From positions 5,588,572-5,652,571 of the forward strand of contig JAQFVV010006238.1 in NCBI GenBank assembly GCA_028023455.1: a stretch of 64,000 bases of DNA. The letters are read 5' to 3'. A model generated the notes under the pieces. The model was given only the letters and a program-made list of their open reading frames with translations, made no database searches and was not told the DNA's origin. Position numbers and translations under genes: made by a program. This DNA is from Epiperipatus broadwayi (Eukaryota > Onychophora > Udeonychophora > Euonychophora > Peripatidae). Below, one piece after another: positions 11,602 through 21,866 of the stretch. The first letter of the stretch is position 1; each line of letters begins with the position of its first letter.

Positions 11602-13462
11602 GTGGGCAGGGGCCAACTCTGGTCATGCCAATATTGCAAGCTTCTTAAATTTAAAATATTTAATTAATAGGAAAATTCTAAATTTAATATACTTTTGTGT
11701 TTTTTTATAATAGTAATATTTGATTTAATTAAATATTTTCTTCTTCCAAATGATAATATGAAAATTCTAGATAATTTTCTTTAAACAATAATGGGATTAT
11801 TTTAATGAATTATAAATAGTTGTAAAAGAGAGAGACAAATATTAAGTAGATAATTTCTTTTCATCTCTCACTTCAATAATATTAACAATCTATCAGTGTT
11901 AATTTTAATTTTGGAAAATGTACTAAGAGAAAAAAAGTTATCTTTGGTAAATTATTTAGCAATTTTAAACAATTTTGTAAAGTTTAGTGGTTTAGTGAAT
12001 TTTTAAAGAATTGATTTGAGATATAATTTTCACAATAACTTCAGTTTTAATAATGTTAGAACAAAAATCCATATATTGATGGAAAATAAAAAAATTAAGA
12101 AAAAATATAGCTAAGAAAAATAGTGATTACTATTAAAAAACTAAGGAAAAAAGAATTTTAATATTTCTAAAAAACAGTTAACATATTTAAATAACTAAAA
12201 TATATAAAGTTGTGCTAATGCATATAAAATCATTATTAGAAATAATAAAAAGATACCAAACAATCGGAAATAGAAACAAAAACTAGAAAATTATGTACAG
12301 TATTACAAATTTTCTAGATGAAGAATATATCATATAAATAATAGTACTGTTAGATTTAAAACATTAAAAACAGATATTGTCATTGTTAATAAGATAAATG
12401 TATGATAATTACTATGTATTTTTATATAAATGGAATTAATAAAACTCTCAAATTAAAGACATTTCCTATTGTTGCAATTTTAGGGAAGATGAAAATGATA
12501 AATTTTTTATCTCTGTATAAAGTCTATTTTTACAACTCAATAAATTGAACTTGATTATTTTAAATTTAATTTTACAAATGAAAGAAATTCTAAAAAAATT
12601 ATATTTAAAAAATGAGCGGCAAAGAAGAACAAAAAATATAAAACATCATACTATATAATGTGAAAGTAAACAGAGAAAATAAATGATTTTTTAAAAACTT
12701 TTTTTAAATGTAAGCAAGAAAATATGAATTTATGATAAATTATAAAATTCTGCTTTAAAGTTTGATATTTGCCTTATAATTAATACATTATTTGAAAAGA
12801 GATTAACACCATATTAATTCTGACTGCTAAATGATAAGTTTGATCAAGCTGTACCATCATTTTCTTTTTCAGACAAATTCATTAACTTCTAATTTTAAAA
12901 ATAAAAAGTAGACGAGTAAAATAAAAGTGTAAAATTTCTAGTTTGGATGGAAAAAAGCCAATTTCTATAATTGCAAATGCATATCCACCTTCTGGAAATA
13001 ATTTACTTTATCTTTCAGTAGAAATGATCTTTTTCTTATAGACACTGAGATTTTTTAACTTCTAGGGTATAAGAAAAAATAAATAATTCTTATGGTTCTC
13101 TTTTTGTAAGTTCTGAAGCTATGGATTAGCTCAGGTAAGAAGTATATATGTTTTGAATTAGAATTTTGTGAGGAATACAATGAAATTATTAATGAAAGTT
13201 TCTCAGTATATATGTACATGATCTAATTAAATTTAACCTTTTCACTTTTTGAAAATTAAAATTATTTTTCATGTACTCCACAATTCTGATAATTTGCAAT
13301 GCTCCATGATGCAATGTAATAGTAAATATAGCAAAGGCAAAATGATAAATGTTATTAGATTAGCATCAAAAATCGAAGAAATTTAAAATTACATCCATTA
13401 TACTGTTTGTTATATATATATAAAGTAGTCTGAATTAAAGTATACCATTAAATTTATCATAA
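11602..13462. other. AT-rich spacer
   Basis: No gene, RNA or repeat was recognised in this long AT-rich stretch. Confidence 0.4.
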
Positions 13463-13849
13463 GTTATTAAAACAGGCAAAACTCTCCATACCGTAGTGCC
13501 ATTCAGTGCGAGCCTGAGTAATCAATGGATGCCAGAAGGCTTGTGCATAAAATCCCTATCCAGTGCCTACTCATCCACTATTCCCAGACTAGTTTCTAGC
13601 TTGTGGATTTCATCAGTGAGGAGTCTTGGATCTGAGAGTACTGCACCTAGATCTTAGGATCCAATGCAACCCTCCAGCAGCCACCTTTTATCTCTACTTA
13701 ACTACAAAACTATGAGAATAAAATTCAAAAAACCATAATATTTTCGATCCAAGCCCATTAGGGTATATAGTCATATATGTCTGAACTCCATTCATTCACA
13801 TACATTTTAGTGTCACTACTGTATGGAGAGTTTTGCCTGTTTTAATAAC
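13463..13849. mobile_element. Non-autonomous TIR element, about 387 bp
   Basis: The ends form a terminal inverted repeat of about 36 bp with one or two mismatches (left 'gttattaaaacaggcaaaac', right its reverse complement). The internal sequence has no ORF and matches the inner part of the element at 14,902-15,405, including the blocks 'tagtttctagcttgtgg' and 'cttaggatccaatgcaac'. The TIR recurs once more at 31,728-31,755. Superfamily is not assigned because no clear target duplication was found. Confidence 0.75.
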
Positions 13850-13949
13850 AGTTATGAGAAAGCATAAGAAATGGTGATGTTTAGTGGTTTAAATTTATCG
13901 TACTGAGGTTTTTCCTCATCATATATTTTTGCCATTAAAGTTGTCTATT

Positions 13950-14600
13950 CATCGTTATTATTTTCAACCATAATTAATCCACTGCACAATGAACATCTCG
14001 CCAAGTTTAATCTAATTTTTGTGATCCATAATCTCTCTTCTCTATATCTCACCAATAAACTTTCATATTTGATATATCTATCTCACACATGATCTCTTTT
14101 TAGGTCTTCAATAATCTCTTGAGATCTAGTTAAGATTTCAATTTTCCATTCATATTCAGCTCAATAATATCTCAGTCTCTTATTTTTTCAATTAATGTCA
14201 TTGATGTCTGTTTATTCTATCACTCATGTTTTTACTTTTGTTATCTTCTTGTTGCTCTAAACATAGTTTTATACTTCATTGAGTGTATTGAAATCACTGT
14301 ATTGGTCTTGTGGTCAATATCCAAGTTTTAGATTTATAAGAAAAAAGTGATAAATATATTTATTCAACACCGTTTTAAAAAGACTTGAACATTACTTTCT
14401 TTTAATATTAAGTTATTTAATAAAAACACTTTTTAACAAGATTATTTTTATTATTAATTTCATCTATTATGTTTTTTCTAAAGATATTTGTGCTTGCTAA
14501 TTTTTAATTTTATCAATCTTTATTTTCTTTTTCAGAAAAAAATGGTCGAATATTGCTTTTGTTTTTAATATTTATCTTTACTCCGACTTTCTTTTTTTCC
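13950..14600 (-). mobile_element. Old RTE 3' fragment
   Basis: The whole RTE 3' template is followed in order on the minus strand: the 'attaatccactgca' end near 13,970, the 'gatctctttttaggtctt' block near 14,090, the 'caattttccattcat' block near 14,140, and the 'tttatctttactccgactttc' block near 14,572-14,592. The reading frame is destroyed. Divergence is comparable to the 3861 copy, so both belong to an early wave. Confidence 0.75.
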
Positions 14601-14901
14601 GTCTATTTGCCATGCAAATATTCATGTGGTAAATGAATAAAGATGCTGACTAGCCATATTTAAAAATAATATTTTCAGGGTAATTGGAATTGATCTGGTC
14701 GTTGTCAGTGTTGCGATAATGAGCCTTGAAATGCATGAACTATAATCAAAACGTCAATGCTGATAGCGATTGAAAGTAACATCCTTACCACTATTAGTGA
14801 TTGATTTTCACTCTTATCCTGGATAAAGTCGAGATGTTTTAATAAAATAAATGGTAAAATTTATAATTTAGACAACATTGCTAAATCAGAAAAAAAAAGA
14901 T

Positions 14902-15405
14902 TACCAAACTCTCCTTATAGGAGTGCCACTAAGTGCAAGCCTTCGTAATCGATGCAGGAAGATGTGTGCATAAAAAACCCTACATATTGCCCATTTATCC
15001 AACATCCCCAGACTAATTTCTAGCTTGTGGCTTTAATCAGTGAGGAATCTTTGATTTGAGCGCACTGCATCTAAATGTTAGGATCTAATGCAACCATTCC
15101 ATAGCCACATTTTACCTATTTAGTTAATGAGACACTTGGATTTGAGAGCATTGCACCTAAATCTTAGGATGTAATTCAACTCTCCAGCAGTCACCTTTTG
15201 AAAATAAGTAAAAGGTGGCTGATGGCAGGTTGCAATAGTTCCTAAGATCTAGATGCAGTGCTTCAAATCCAAGGCTCCTCACTGAAGAAATCCACAAGCT
15301 AGAAACTAGTCTAGGAATGTTGGATGAATAGACATACCAACCTTACTGCATCCATTGATTATGAAGGCTTGCACTTGATGACAGTACTGTATAGAGAGTT
15401 TGGTA
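14902..15405. mobile_element. Palindromic TIR element, about 504 bp
   Basis: Left end 'taccaaactctcc' and right end 'gagagtttggta' begin an imperfect palindrome that extends through most of the element. Each half repeats the blocks 'gcaagccttcgtaatc', 'ctagcttgtgg' and 'atcttaggat'. It is a relative of 13,463-13,849 with a different outermost few bases. No ORF. It probably relied on a transposase encoded elsewhere. Confidence 0.75.
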
Positions 15406-18046
15406 TTCTTATTAACAGTACGTGTAAGTATTTGAAATGGTGATCATGTGATGTTTTGATGGTTTTAAAAAAATATTTATTTAGGATAGTTGCAAAGAAT
15501 AAAAATAACATGTTAGGGTTAATATTACATTTAAAGATTATATACTTAAAGAGTATATGCTTATATGGTTAAAAAGGGAAGATTTTAAGTACTAAGTCTA
15601 AACTATCTTAACTTATTGTTTCATACAGGAAGTTCAAGAATATAACGAACATTTTTTAAAAATAGAAAAAGTAATAGGAATGAACAAATTTGAGTCTAGT
15701 TTGCCTATGTTAATATTCTAATAAGGAATTTAAATGGTTATAGTGATATATATGATATGAAAATTGCATAAAGATTAAATAAACAGTAGAACAGAATGAC
15801 ATGTAACTGGATTTCTAAAGGTGAGTGCCATTCTACAAAAGACGAAATATTATGTGATATGATAAGACAAAATATGATGTGATATGATAGAATCAAAACA
15901 AATTTTGAATTGTAATGGGGGGGGGGTACTTTTCTTTTCACTAGCACCACCCAATGTAAGTTTGAGGAAACTGTAATTATCATATGGTAGGGCCTTTTAA
16001 CCACATCCATGGATAATCTTTTTGATTTTTGTGCTCATCAATGAAGACTTGAGATTCAAAGCGGAACTCACTGCAGTCATGCATGTCTTGAAATTCAAAT
16101 ATTTAACACAAACTAACTTTCATTCATAATTATGCAGATTTTATGCCATGCCATTATCTATATAGTTTAGCAATATCAGTTCTGTATTAAGGGCTTAATG
16201 CTTTTTTCTTGATATATGAATATTAATACCAACATAACATCATATGACTTTTTCCAGCTTATTATAATAAACAGAAGTATTTTCTATTTTCTCTTCTCAT
16301 TTTAATAATAAATGCTTATCAGATAGTTGTTCAATTTAATTTTTAATCCCTACTGATTCAAAAGATGTCACTCAGGAATCAAAAAGTGAAGCAGGGCTAT
16401 CTGAAATAAAAAACTCTAAGGGTTTGAACCCAAGTGACTTTTGAATCATGCATTATAACTGATAAAATCAAAATACAGAAATTAGTCTGAGCATAGAATT
16501 CAACTGAATCATTAATTATTTGAACTTATAATAAATGAGGCAAGAGCAGATAAAAGAAAATGTCCTTATATATAGCTGAAATAATCAAATGACATTACAT
16601 TGGATTGAAATAGGTAAGCAAATAGTTACTGACATGGATTTTGATTCATATAATTATGCAAGCAAATTGGCTTGATTAATAAATTTTAGGATTCTTTTAG
16701 TTTCAGTCTATTAGATTAAAAGTTAGGATTTAAAGATCATTACAAGATTACTTCAGCTTTGAATTTTAAGTTCTATGCTCTGATGATGACTGCAGGATAG
16801 TTGAAACTGTTAGTTTGATATAAATAAAAATATTGATAAAGTGTTTAAGAAAGGTGTAAACGGCATGATAAGTTCCTATGTTAAACCATAGACAAAAAAA
16901 TGGTCTGGAAGTCACTAAATTGTACTACAATCTGGAAATAGCTGATTCTTCATTCTTGTACTAGATGGCGCTAAATTAAAAAATACTCTTATTTATTGTA
17001 TTAAGCAGATAGAATCTAGTATCGCATTAGAAAAAAAAAAATTGTTGTGAATAATTTTTTACAAACATATTTTTTATAATAAAATAATACTTGATAAACC
17101 AAAACAAAAAAGAACAATTATCCTACAGAAAACATATAAAAAGCTTATTAATAATTCAACTTGCAATAATTTTGAGATATAGTTTCACTATCTAGGATTA
17201 TTTCAAATTGAGATTTCCTTTTTGTATGTTCAACCAAAGATTTATGTAACATGGAATTCTTATGAGATTTTAAACAACTATATTTTTCTATATTCAAAAA
17301 TTAAATTCATTAGAATTTAATTTTCCTAGATACAACTGGAATCTCATCCAACAGATTTAGGATAACCCGTGATTGTTGTTCACATCTAAATGAAATTCAA
17401 CAATCATTGTCTTATGTAGATTTGAAAAAATACAAACCATAAAGCACTTAGTTAATGACTATAAAATCTATGGCTAATGTAATAGATTTGATAGGCTTAT
17501 TAAAGCCATTTATGAATCTATCTCCTTTATAATACTTTATTAATAATTTAGTTGTCTAAAAAATTCACACAGTAAAGAAACCAAAAGTAAATGGCCATAT
17601 AATGCTAAAAGTATGGAAAAAGTGATTTTTGACTAGAAATTAATGAAAGAAATGTAATATTCAAGCACTCATGTGGCAGTTGAACACAGTTTTAATTAAT
17701 TACCCAAATTATTTTTAATTATTTTGGAAATCAATCCAAAAGTTTCAGGGTACTAATCCCTCCACATTATCACTAAGCTAAACTTTATCTTCCTTGTTGC
17801 ATTGTGAAAGCCATATAATTTATCATTTAAGTTCTTTAAATTTGTTAAAAATTAATATTATAGGTTGAAGAAAATTATACATATTGAATGTTAATATAAT
17901 GAATAATAATAATATAAAATATAAAAATATGAATACATAATGATAGAGTGTAAAAATATATGTATAAAATACATAATGTTAAAGTAAAAAATTAATAAGA
18001 ATAAAACAAAAAATAAATGAAATAAAAATAATATATATATATGATT
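15406..18046. other. Spacer with scattered repeat debris
   Basis: Contents noticed: the shared motif 'atggtgatcatgtgatgtt' at 15,440-15,458, a G10 run near 15,919, an inverted B-box-like motif 'gggtttgaacccaagtg' at 16,421-16,437, and a hammerhead-like hairpin at 16,780-16,807. No coding sequence was recognised. The 90-codon frame on the minus strand at 15,738-16,010 is unsupported. Confidence 0.4.
16780..16807 (+). ncRNA. Hammerhead-like motif CTGATGA...GAAAC (weak)
   Basis: CTGATGA at 16,780 is followed by a possible 4-bp stem (GACT/AGTT) and GAAAC at 16,803. As in related motifs at 18.5-19.0, 34.0-34.2 and 36.8 kb, one extra base sits between CTGANGA and the stem, so it is not a canonical hammerhead. 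Confidence 0.3.
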
Positions 18047-18123
18047 ATACCATGAAAATAATAAATATACAAACTAACTAAAGGAAAAATAAAAACATAA
18101 TAAAAACACAGAATTACTTCTCT

Positions 18124-18396
18124 ATAAAACTGCTTTTATATTTCAACCAGCAGACTGGTTTTTATCAGAAAGCAAAATGGCTGTCAAGCATTGTTAGCCG
18201 AGAGGTCATTGCAGCAGCCTTGCAATCAGGTAGTTGGTTGCAGACAATTGTCGGTTCACATCCTGGCTGATGCTATGACATATGAAAAAAAAAGCAAAAT
18301 GGCTATTTACAGAAATTAAGTGCTTAATTTTTGTAAATAGCCATTTTGCTTTCTGATGAAAACCAGTCTGCTGTTTGAAATATAAAAGCAGTTTTA
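18124..18396. mobile_element. Palindromic element interrupted by a SINE
   Basis: The left arm 18,124-18,182 and the right arm 18,332-18,396 are near-perfect reverse complements ('taaaactgcttttatatttc' and its partner). Removing the SINE at 18,183-18,290 and one target copy restores a roughly 150-bp hairpin element with a 20-base loop. It abuts the palindrome starting at 18,404. Confidence 0.82.
18183..18290 (+). mobile_element. tRNA-derived SINE, class II tRNA-like body
   Basis: The insertion is 108 bp, bounded by a perfect 14-bp target duplication AAAGCAAAATGGCT (18,169-18,182 and 18,291-18,304). It starts GTCAAGC, contains an A box (TTAGCCGAGAGGTCA, 18,194-18,208), a long variable-arm-like part and a B box (CGGTTCACATCC, 18,252-18,263), and ends TGACATATG plus an A-run. 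The acceptor-type stem GTCA-AGCAT/ATGC-TATGAC closes the ends. The long variable region resembles class II (Ser/Leu-type) tRNA. Leader and trailer match the tRNA-Gly SINEs at 35,066 and 37,600. The poly(A) end and the length of the duplication indicate LINE-driven retrotransposition. Confidence 0.88.
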
Positions 18397-18482
18397 TGAT
18401 TATACCATATAATATTAAATTGTCCAAGCACTTTACTACTGTTACATAATGCTTTATTTATCACCCTTTCTTACAGTTTACA

Positions 18483-18511
18483 GTTTCGATTGCCCCAGAA
18501 ATCTTCTTCAG
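18483..18511 (-). ncRNA. Hammerhead-like hairpin motif
   Basis: Minus strand: CTGAAGA (18,511-18,505), one extra A, stem GATT...AATC with a T/C/G-rich loop, then CGAAAC (to 18,483). The order CTGANGA-stem-GAAA is that of a hammerhead core, but the extra base and the lack of an identified helix I/III cleavage triplet keep this tentative. Confidence 0.35.
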
Positions 18512-18598
18512 AACTTTATATCTCCTAAACAAACTGTTACAATCAAATTTTTATTTTAAATTTTGATTGTAATAGTTGAGGTTAGGAGATATAAAATT

Positions 18599-18627
18599 CT
18601 GAAGAAGATTTCTAGGGCAATCAAAAC
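18599..18627 (+). ncRNA. Hammerhead-like hairpin motif (mutated)
   Basis: This is the partner of 18,483-18,511 in the other arm of the palindrome. CTGAAGA is intact, stem GATT/AATC is kept, and the GAAA box is changed to CAAAAC. Confidence 0.3.
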
Positions 18628-18972
18628 TGTAAACTGTAAGAAAGGGTGGTAAATAGAGCATTATGTAACAGTAGTAAAGTGCTTGAACAATTTAGTATTA
18701 TATGGTATTGGCAATGCAATAAGAAAGAGTAGTTATTATACCTTTTGAAGAAGATATATGATTATATGAAGTATTGATTGATAAATATAGAATATAAAAA
18801 AGATTAAAATGTATAATATATAAAAAAGTAATAATTATATATAGAGAGATATAAAAATACATGCGGATATATAAATAATGATTAGTAGATAGAATATATG
18901 CATATATAAAATGTATAATTATGCGTTCATGTATATTGTATTCATGTATTTGTATTGAATTTTGTTATAGTT

Positions 18973-19000
18973 CTGAAGAAGATTGCTGGGGCAATCGAAA
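18973..19000 (+). ncRNA. Hammerhead-like hairpin, best-paired example
   Basis: CTGAAGA (18,973-18,979), extra A, a perfect 6-bp stem GATTGC/GCAATC (18,981-18,986 with 18,991-18,996) around a TGGG loop, then GAAA (18,997-19,000). This is the longest stem among the seven occurrences in the window. Helix I and III are not evident. Confidence 0.4.
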
Positions 19001-19118
19001 ACATCAATAGTGGATTGTAAAAGGCATTGCAAATAGTAATTAAGAACATAAATGATATTAATATTATAACACAATGCTAAGATTAATAATAAATATGATG
19101 GTATAACTATAAACTCAC

Positions 19119-20298
19119 TTTTTCTTTTTTTTTCTCAAAGTAACCTTTATTAATAAAAGATTACAAAAATTTTGGGTACACTTACCCATTGAGGATTATA
19201 CAGTGATTCAATGTAACAAGGTAAAATGTACATATGTTCAAAAATAATTACATCCATAAAAATTGCTATAATATGATTAATGTGTACCTGTATGTGAATC
19301 CACATGGCACAGCTGTTGAGAAGTTAACCATCACCCAATGATCCCACCCCTGGGACTCTGAAGTGAAGACTCAAATGCTTCAGCTGAATAGGTGAAGTCC
19401 AGCATTGTGCCAACCACCACAACAGACCGCGAGGTCCAAGGCCCAAGTTCACCAAGCAATAAACTCTCGAACCACAGCCAAGCCATGTCAAGACCCTTCT
19501 GAATACCTCTGCCTCCCAATTAGCAGTCCAAATGAGCGGGGACCACAATCAGTCTACCAGCCCAAAATTGGAAAGCCAACTTGGGTAAAAACTATGAAGT
19601 AATAAGTAAAGAGCCAGATTGACACTGCCCAAAACCAATCTATTAGGGGACACAGCAGCCAACCAGATCAGGAATAGCACCAACTTTGACCACATAGCCC
19701 CCCAGCAGGTGTTCTGGGCAGTGGCAAAATTGTTAACAGCCCACACCATAAACCAGATACCTAATGTCTACAACCAGCCACCCCTGAAGAAAAAGAGTGC
19801 AGACCCATGCCCACAAAACAGAACTCCATCAATGTTAAAAAAAATGGCAGTGGCTCAAATCAGACCAACCACTTTACAAATGCACAAAATTTAATGCTAA
19901 CAAATGAAACGTAATGATAATGAGTGCAAATCAAGACTGACCTATCAAATAATCCTTTAAGGGATGCAGTAGCTCTTCATGGCTAAATCCATGAGAAGGT
20001 AGTGACTTTCACCCTCCTGACAGGTATTCCCAGGTTAGACAATGATCATTGACCATCCCCTCAAATGGACCAAGCCCCTTATGACCACTATCACCACACT
20101 TGAGGAAAAGGAGTGCAAACTCACACCCACCAATACAACATTTAATTCATATCGTCTTGAAATCAAGCCGGATTTACTTGCACACCATGAGAATAAATCA
20201 TTTTTCCATATCATTTTGCACACTGAGGTCAATGGAGCTGAACATCCTCCCTTGATCATCATCAGACTCCTGTGTCTGCAAATGTTCACAGCAGCTGC
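19119..20298 (-). pseudogene. GC-rich retrocopy candidate with poly(A) tail, parent unknown
   Basis: This block is visibly GC-richer (roughly 45%) than its surroundings. On the minus strand it ends with AATAAA (19,151-19,146) followed about 12 bases later by an A-rich tract (19,133-19,119), the signature of a reverse-transcribed polyadenylated RNA. TAAACTCAC occurs at 19,110-19,118 just outside the tail and at 20,299-20,307, a possible 9-bp target duplication. Minus-strand frames at 20,035-20,331 (98 codons) and 19,549-19,749 (66 codons, hydrophobic, containing FATAQNTCWGAMWSKLVL) are open but in different frames, so any coding sequence is broken. I could not name the parent. Alternatives are a LINE without a recognisable RT, or the last exon of an unspliced gene. 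Confidence 0.5.
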
Positions 20299-20339
20299 TA
20301 AACTCACCAACTGAAGTCCTTCAGGGTTCAATGATTTTT

Positions 20340-21630
20340 ATTTGTTGATACTAGTTGGATCCTGCTTCTTTTGATTGAGTTTTAGGTCTTTATTAGTAAT
20401 AAATGATTCAAGTATAATCTGAAAGTTTGTTGGTAAACTTTGGAAAATTCTCAATAATTATTGCTTAAAATTATGATTAATTTATAGCTTCAAAGTTTCT
20501 GTTTAGGTCTAAAACATCATTTGTACTCATTTTTGTCTTTAGATCATTATTTTTTAGCTCAGGAATCACTTCATTGTAGTTCTGTGTTGATTTGAAAATT
20601 TTTTATTTATTGATTGGGGGGGGGGGGAATCCACCAGAAGGGGGGTGATAACTTCTGTCCTGATCATCAGAGAAACCTGATTTTTGTGCAGGGCGAGAGC
20701 TTAGATTACGTTCTATAATGTTCAATTCCAAAATTGAGATTGAATTAATAATTGAAACTTCTTTAACACTGCTAAAATCTGATGCAAAGATAAATTCCTA
20801 AAACCATCATTGCTAACATATTATATTCCATGTTTTCTATGAGATTTGATGTGCAAATGAATTTCCTGTTTATTCTATTAGTAAAATAAGGATTTCTAGT
20901 GTTTATTCTTTTTAGAAATATTTGGTTTCATTTAAAATTATTTTTAAAAGGTTTATAATATTTTAATGATTCCAAGAATTATTTAAGCTAGCTTTTGTTT
21001 CTTTCTAATGGCATCCATTTGCATAAAATGGAACGATAGATAATTCCAATTATCATTGAATGAAAACTGTTTCAAAATTTCTTCTAAAGATGAAAAAACA
21101 ATAAAACAGATATTCACTTACATTTTGGTAAACTTTTTTTTTATGAATCCAACAATGGACTATGACTTTGGTGAATAGAACAGGGAGCCTGAAACAGCGA
21201 AAACTGGAGTCCTAGGCTCCCTCTAGTGATCTCACATTTTCTTTTCTTTAAACATATGGCAAAAGACAAATGGAGCTCTCTCATGTAATTTGTCTTTTTT
21301 ATATTCATGTGTTGACAGGTAATACATTGAGATGGTTAGGATTTTCTGAGCAACTAGTCCCTGGTTATATGTTACTGTTTTTTTCTTTTATTTAGTTATT
21401 GTTTAAAACTATTAATTGTTATTTTGGTGATTTCTTACCGAATTTTTACTCATTATCTTTTTTTTAAGTATCTGAAATGTATAAAATACCAATTCGTTTT
21501 GAAACTAATGTGACCTACCTTTGAATAAATTACTAACCCATGTTATAAGTAGTAATTTGCTCAAAGGCGCAACAGATTACATCGTATGCCACTACACAAT
21601 GAATAGTTATAATTTACTTATATAGTCCTG
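20340..21630. other. Spacer, nothing coding
   Basis: It holds a G13 run near 20,617, a small hairpin AGGGAGCCT/AGGCTCCCT (21,182-21,190 with 21,214-21,222), and AT-rich DNA. No gene was recognised. Confidence 0.4.
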
Positions 21631-21631
21631 C

Positions 21632-21725
21632 ATGGCTTAAAAAGGAGTGGTAGAAGATCTGAATCTGAAGCATAAGGTCGTCAGATCGATCCCAGTTCTG
21701 GCATATTTACCATTTGAACTTCATC
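21632..21725 (+). mobile_element. tRNA-like SINE fragment
   Basis: 'atctgaagcataaggtcgtc' followed by 'agatcgatcccag' (21,682-21,694) resembles the variable loop and T-arm/B box of a tRNA, possibly elongator tRNA-Met type. The A-box side is poorly preserved and no target duplication was found. Confidence 0.45.
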
Positions 21726-21825
21726 TGAACTCTAGAACAGTAAAGCTATTCTATTAATTTGTCTACACACTCACATATAAATACACACTCACAGAGGTTG
21801 AACTATCCATACAATAGCTTGTGTA

Positions 21826-21866
21826 AGCATACGGAATGGTGATCATGTGATGTTCAGTGGGTTAAA
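21826..21866 (+). repeat. Shared 20-bp motif block
   Basis: 'gaatggtgatcatgtgatgtt' is found here and, slightly varied, near 13,868, 15,437 and (reverse) 31,692-31,715. Three of the four lie beside the TIR family of 13,463/14,902. It probably marks an outer part of that element or a preferred neighbour. Confidence 0.5.

Larger units (their letters stand above)
18404..18706. mobile_element. Palindromic MITE-like element, copy 1 (303 bp)
   Basis: The element begins ACCATATAATA and ends TATTATATGGT; the two halves are reverse complements for about 130 bp each. A second copy lies at 33,926-34,308. Each arm carries the hammerhead-like block CTGAAGAAG...GAAAC followed by 'ctgtaaactgtaagaaaggg'. 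No ORF. Superfamily unassigned, because flanking duplications are not clear. Confidence 0.82.
18047..19102. repeat. Possible outer, older palindromic element
   Basis: 'ttataccat' at 18,043-18,051 and 'atggtataa' at about 19,098-19,106 are inverted, and the same ends bound the inner copy at 18,404-18,706. A diverged inner half with the CTGAAGAAG motif lies at 18,973. The arrangement suggests an older copy into which younger elements inserted. Evidence is limited to the short ends and one internal block. Confidence 0.35.

Noticed and set aside
13580-13625. CTGATGA...GAAAC order on the minus strand of the 13,463 TIR element (also 15,270-15,320)
   Set aside because: The bases between the two motifs do not form a stem II, so the match to a hammerhead core is probably chance.
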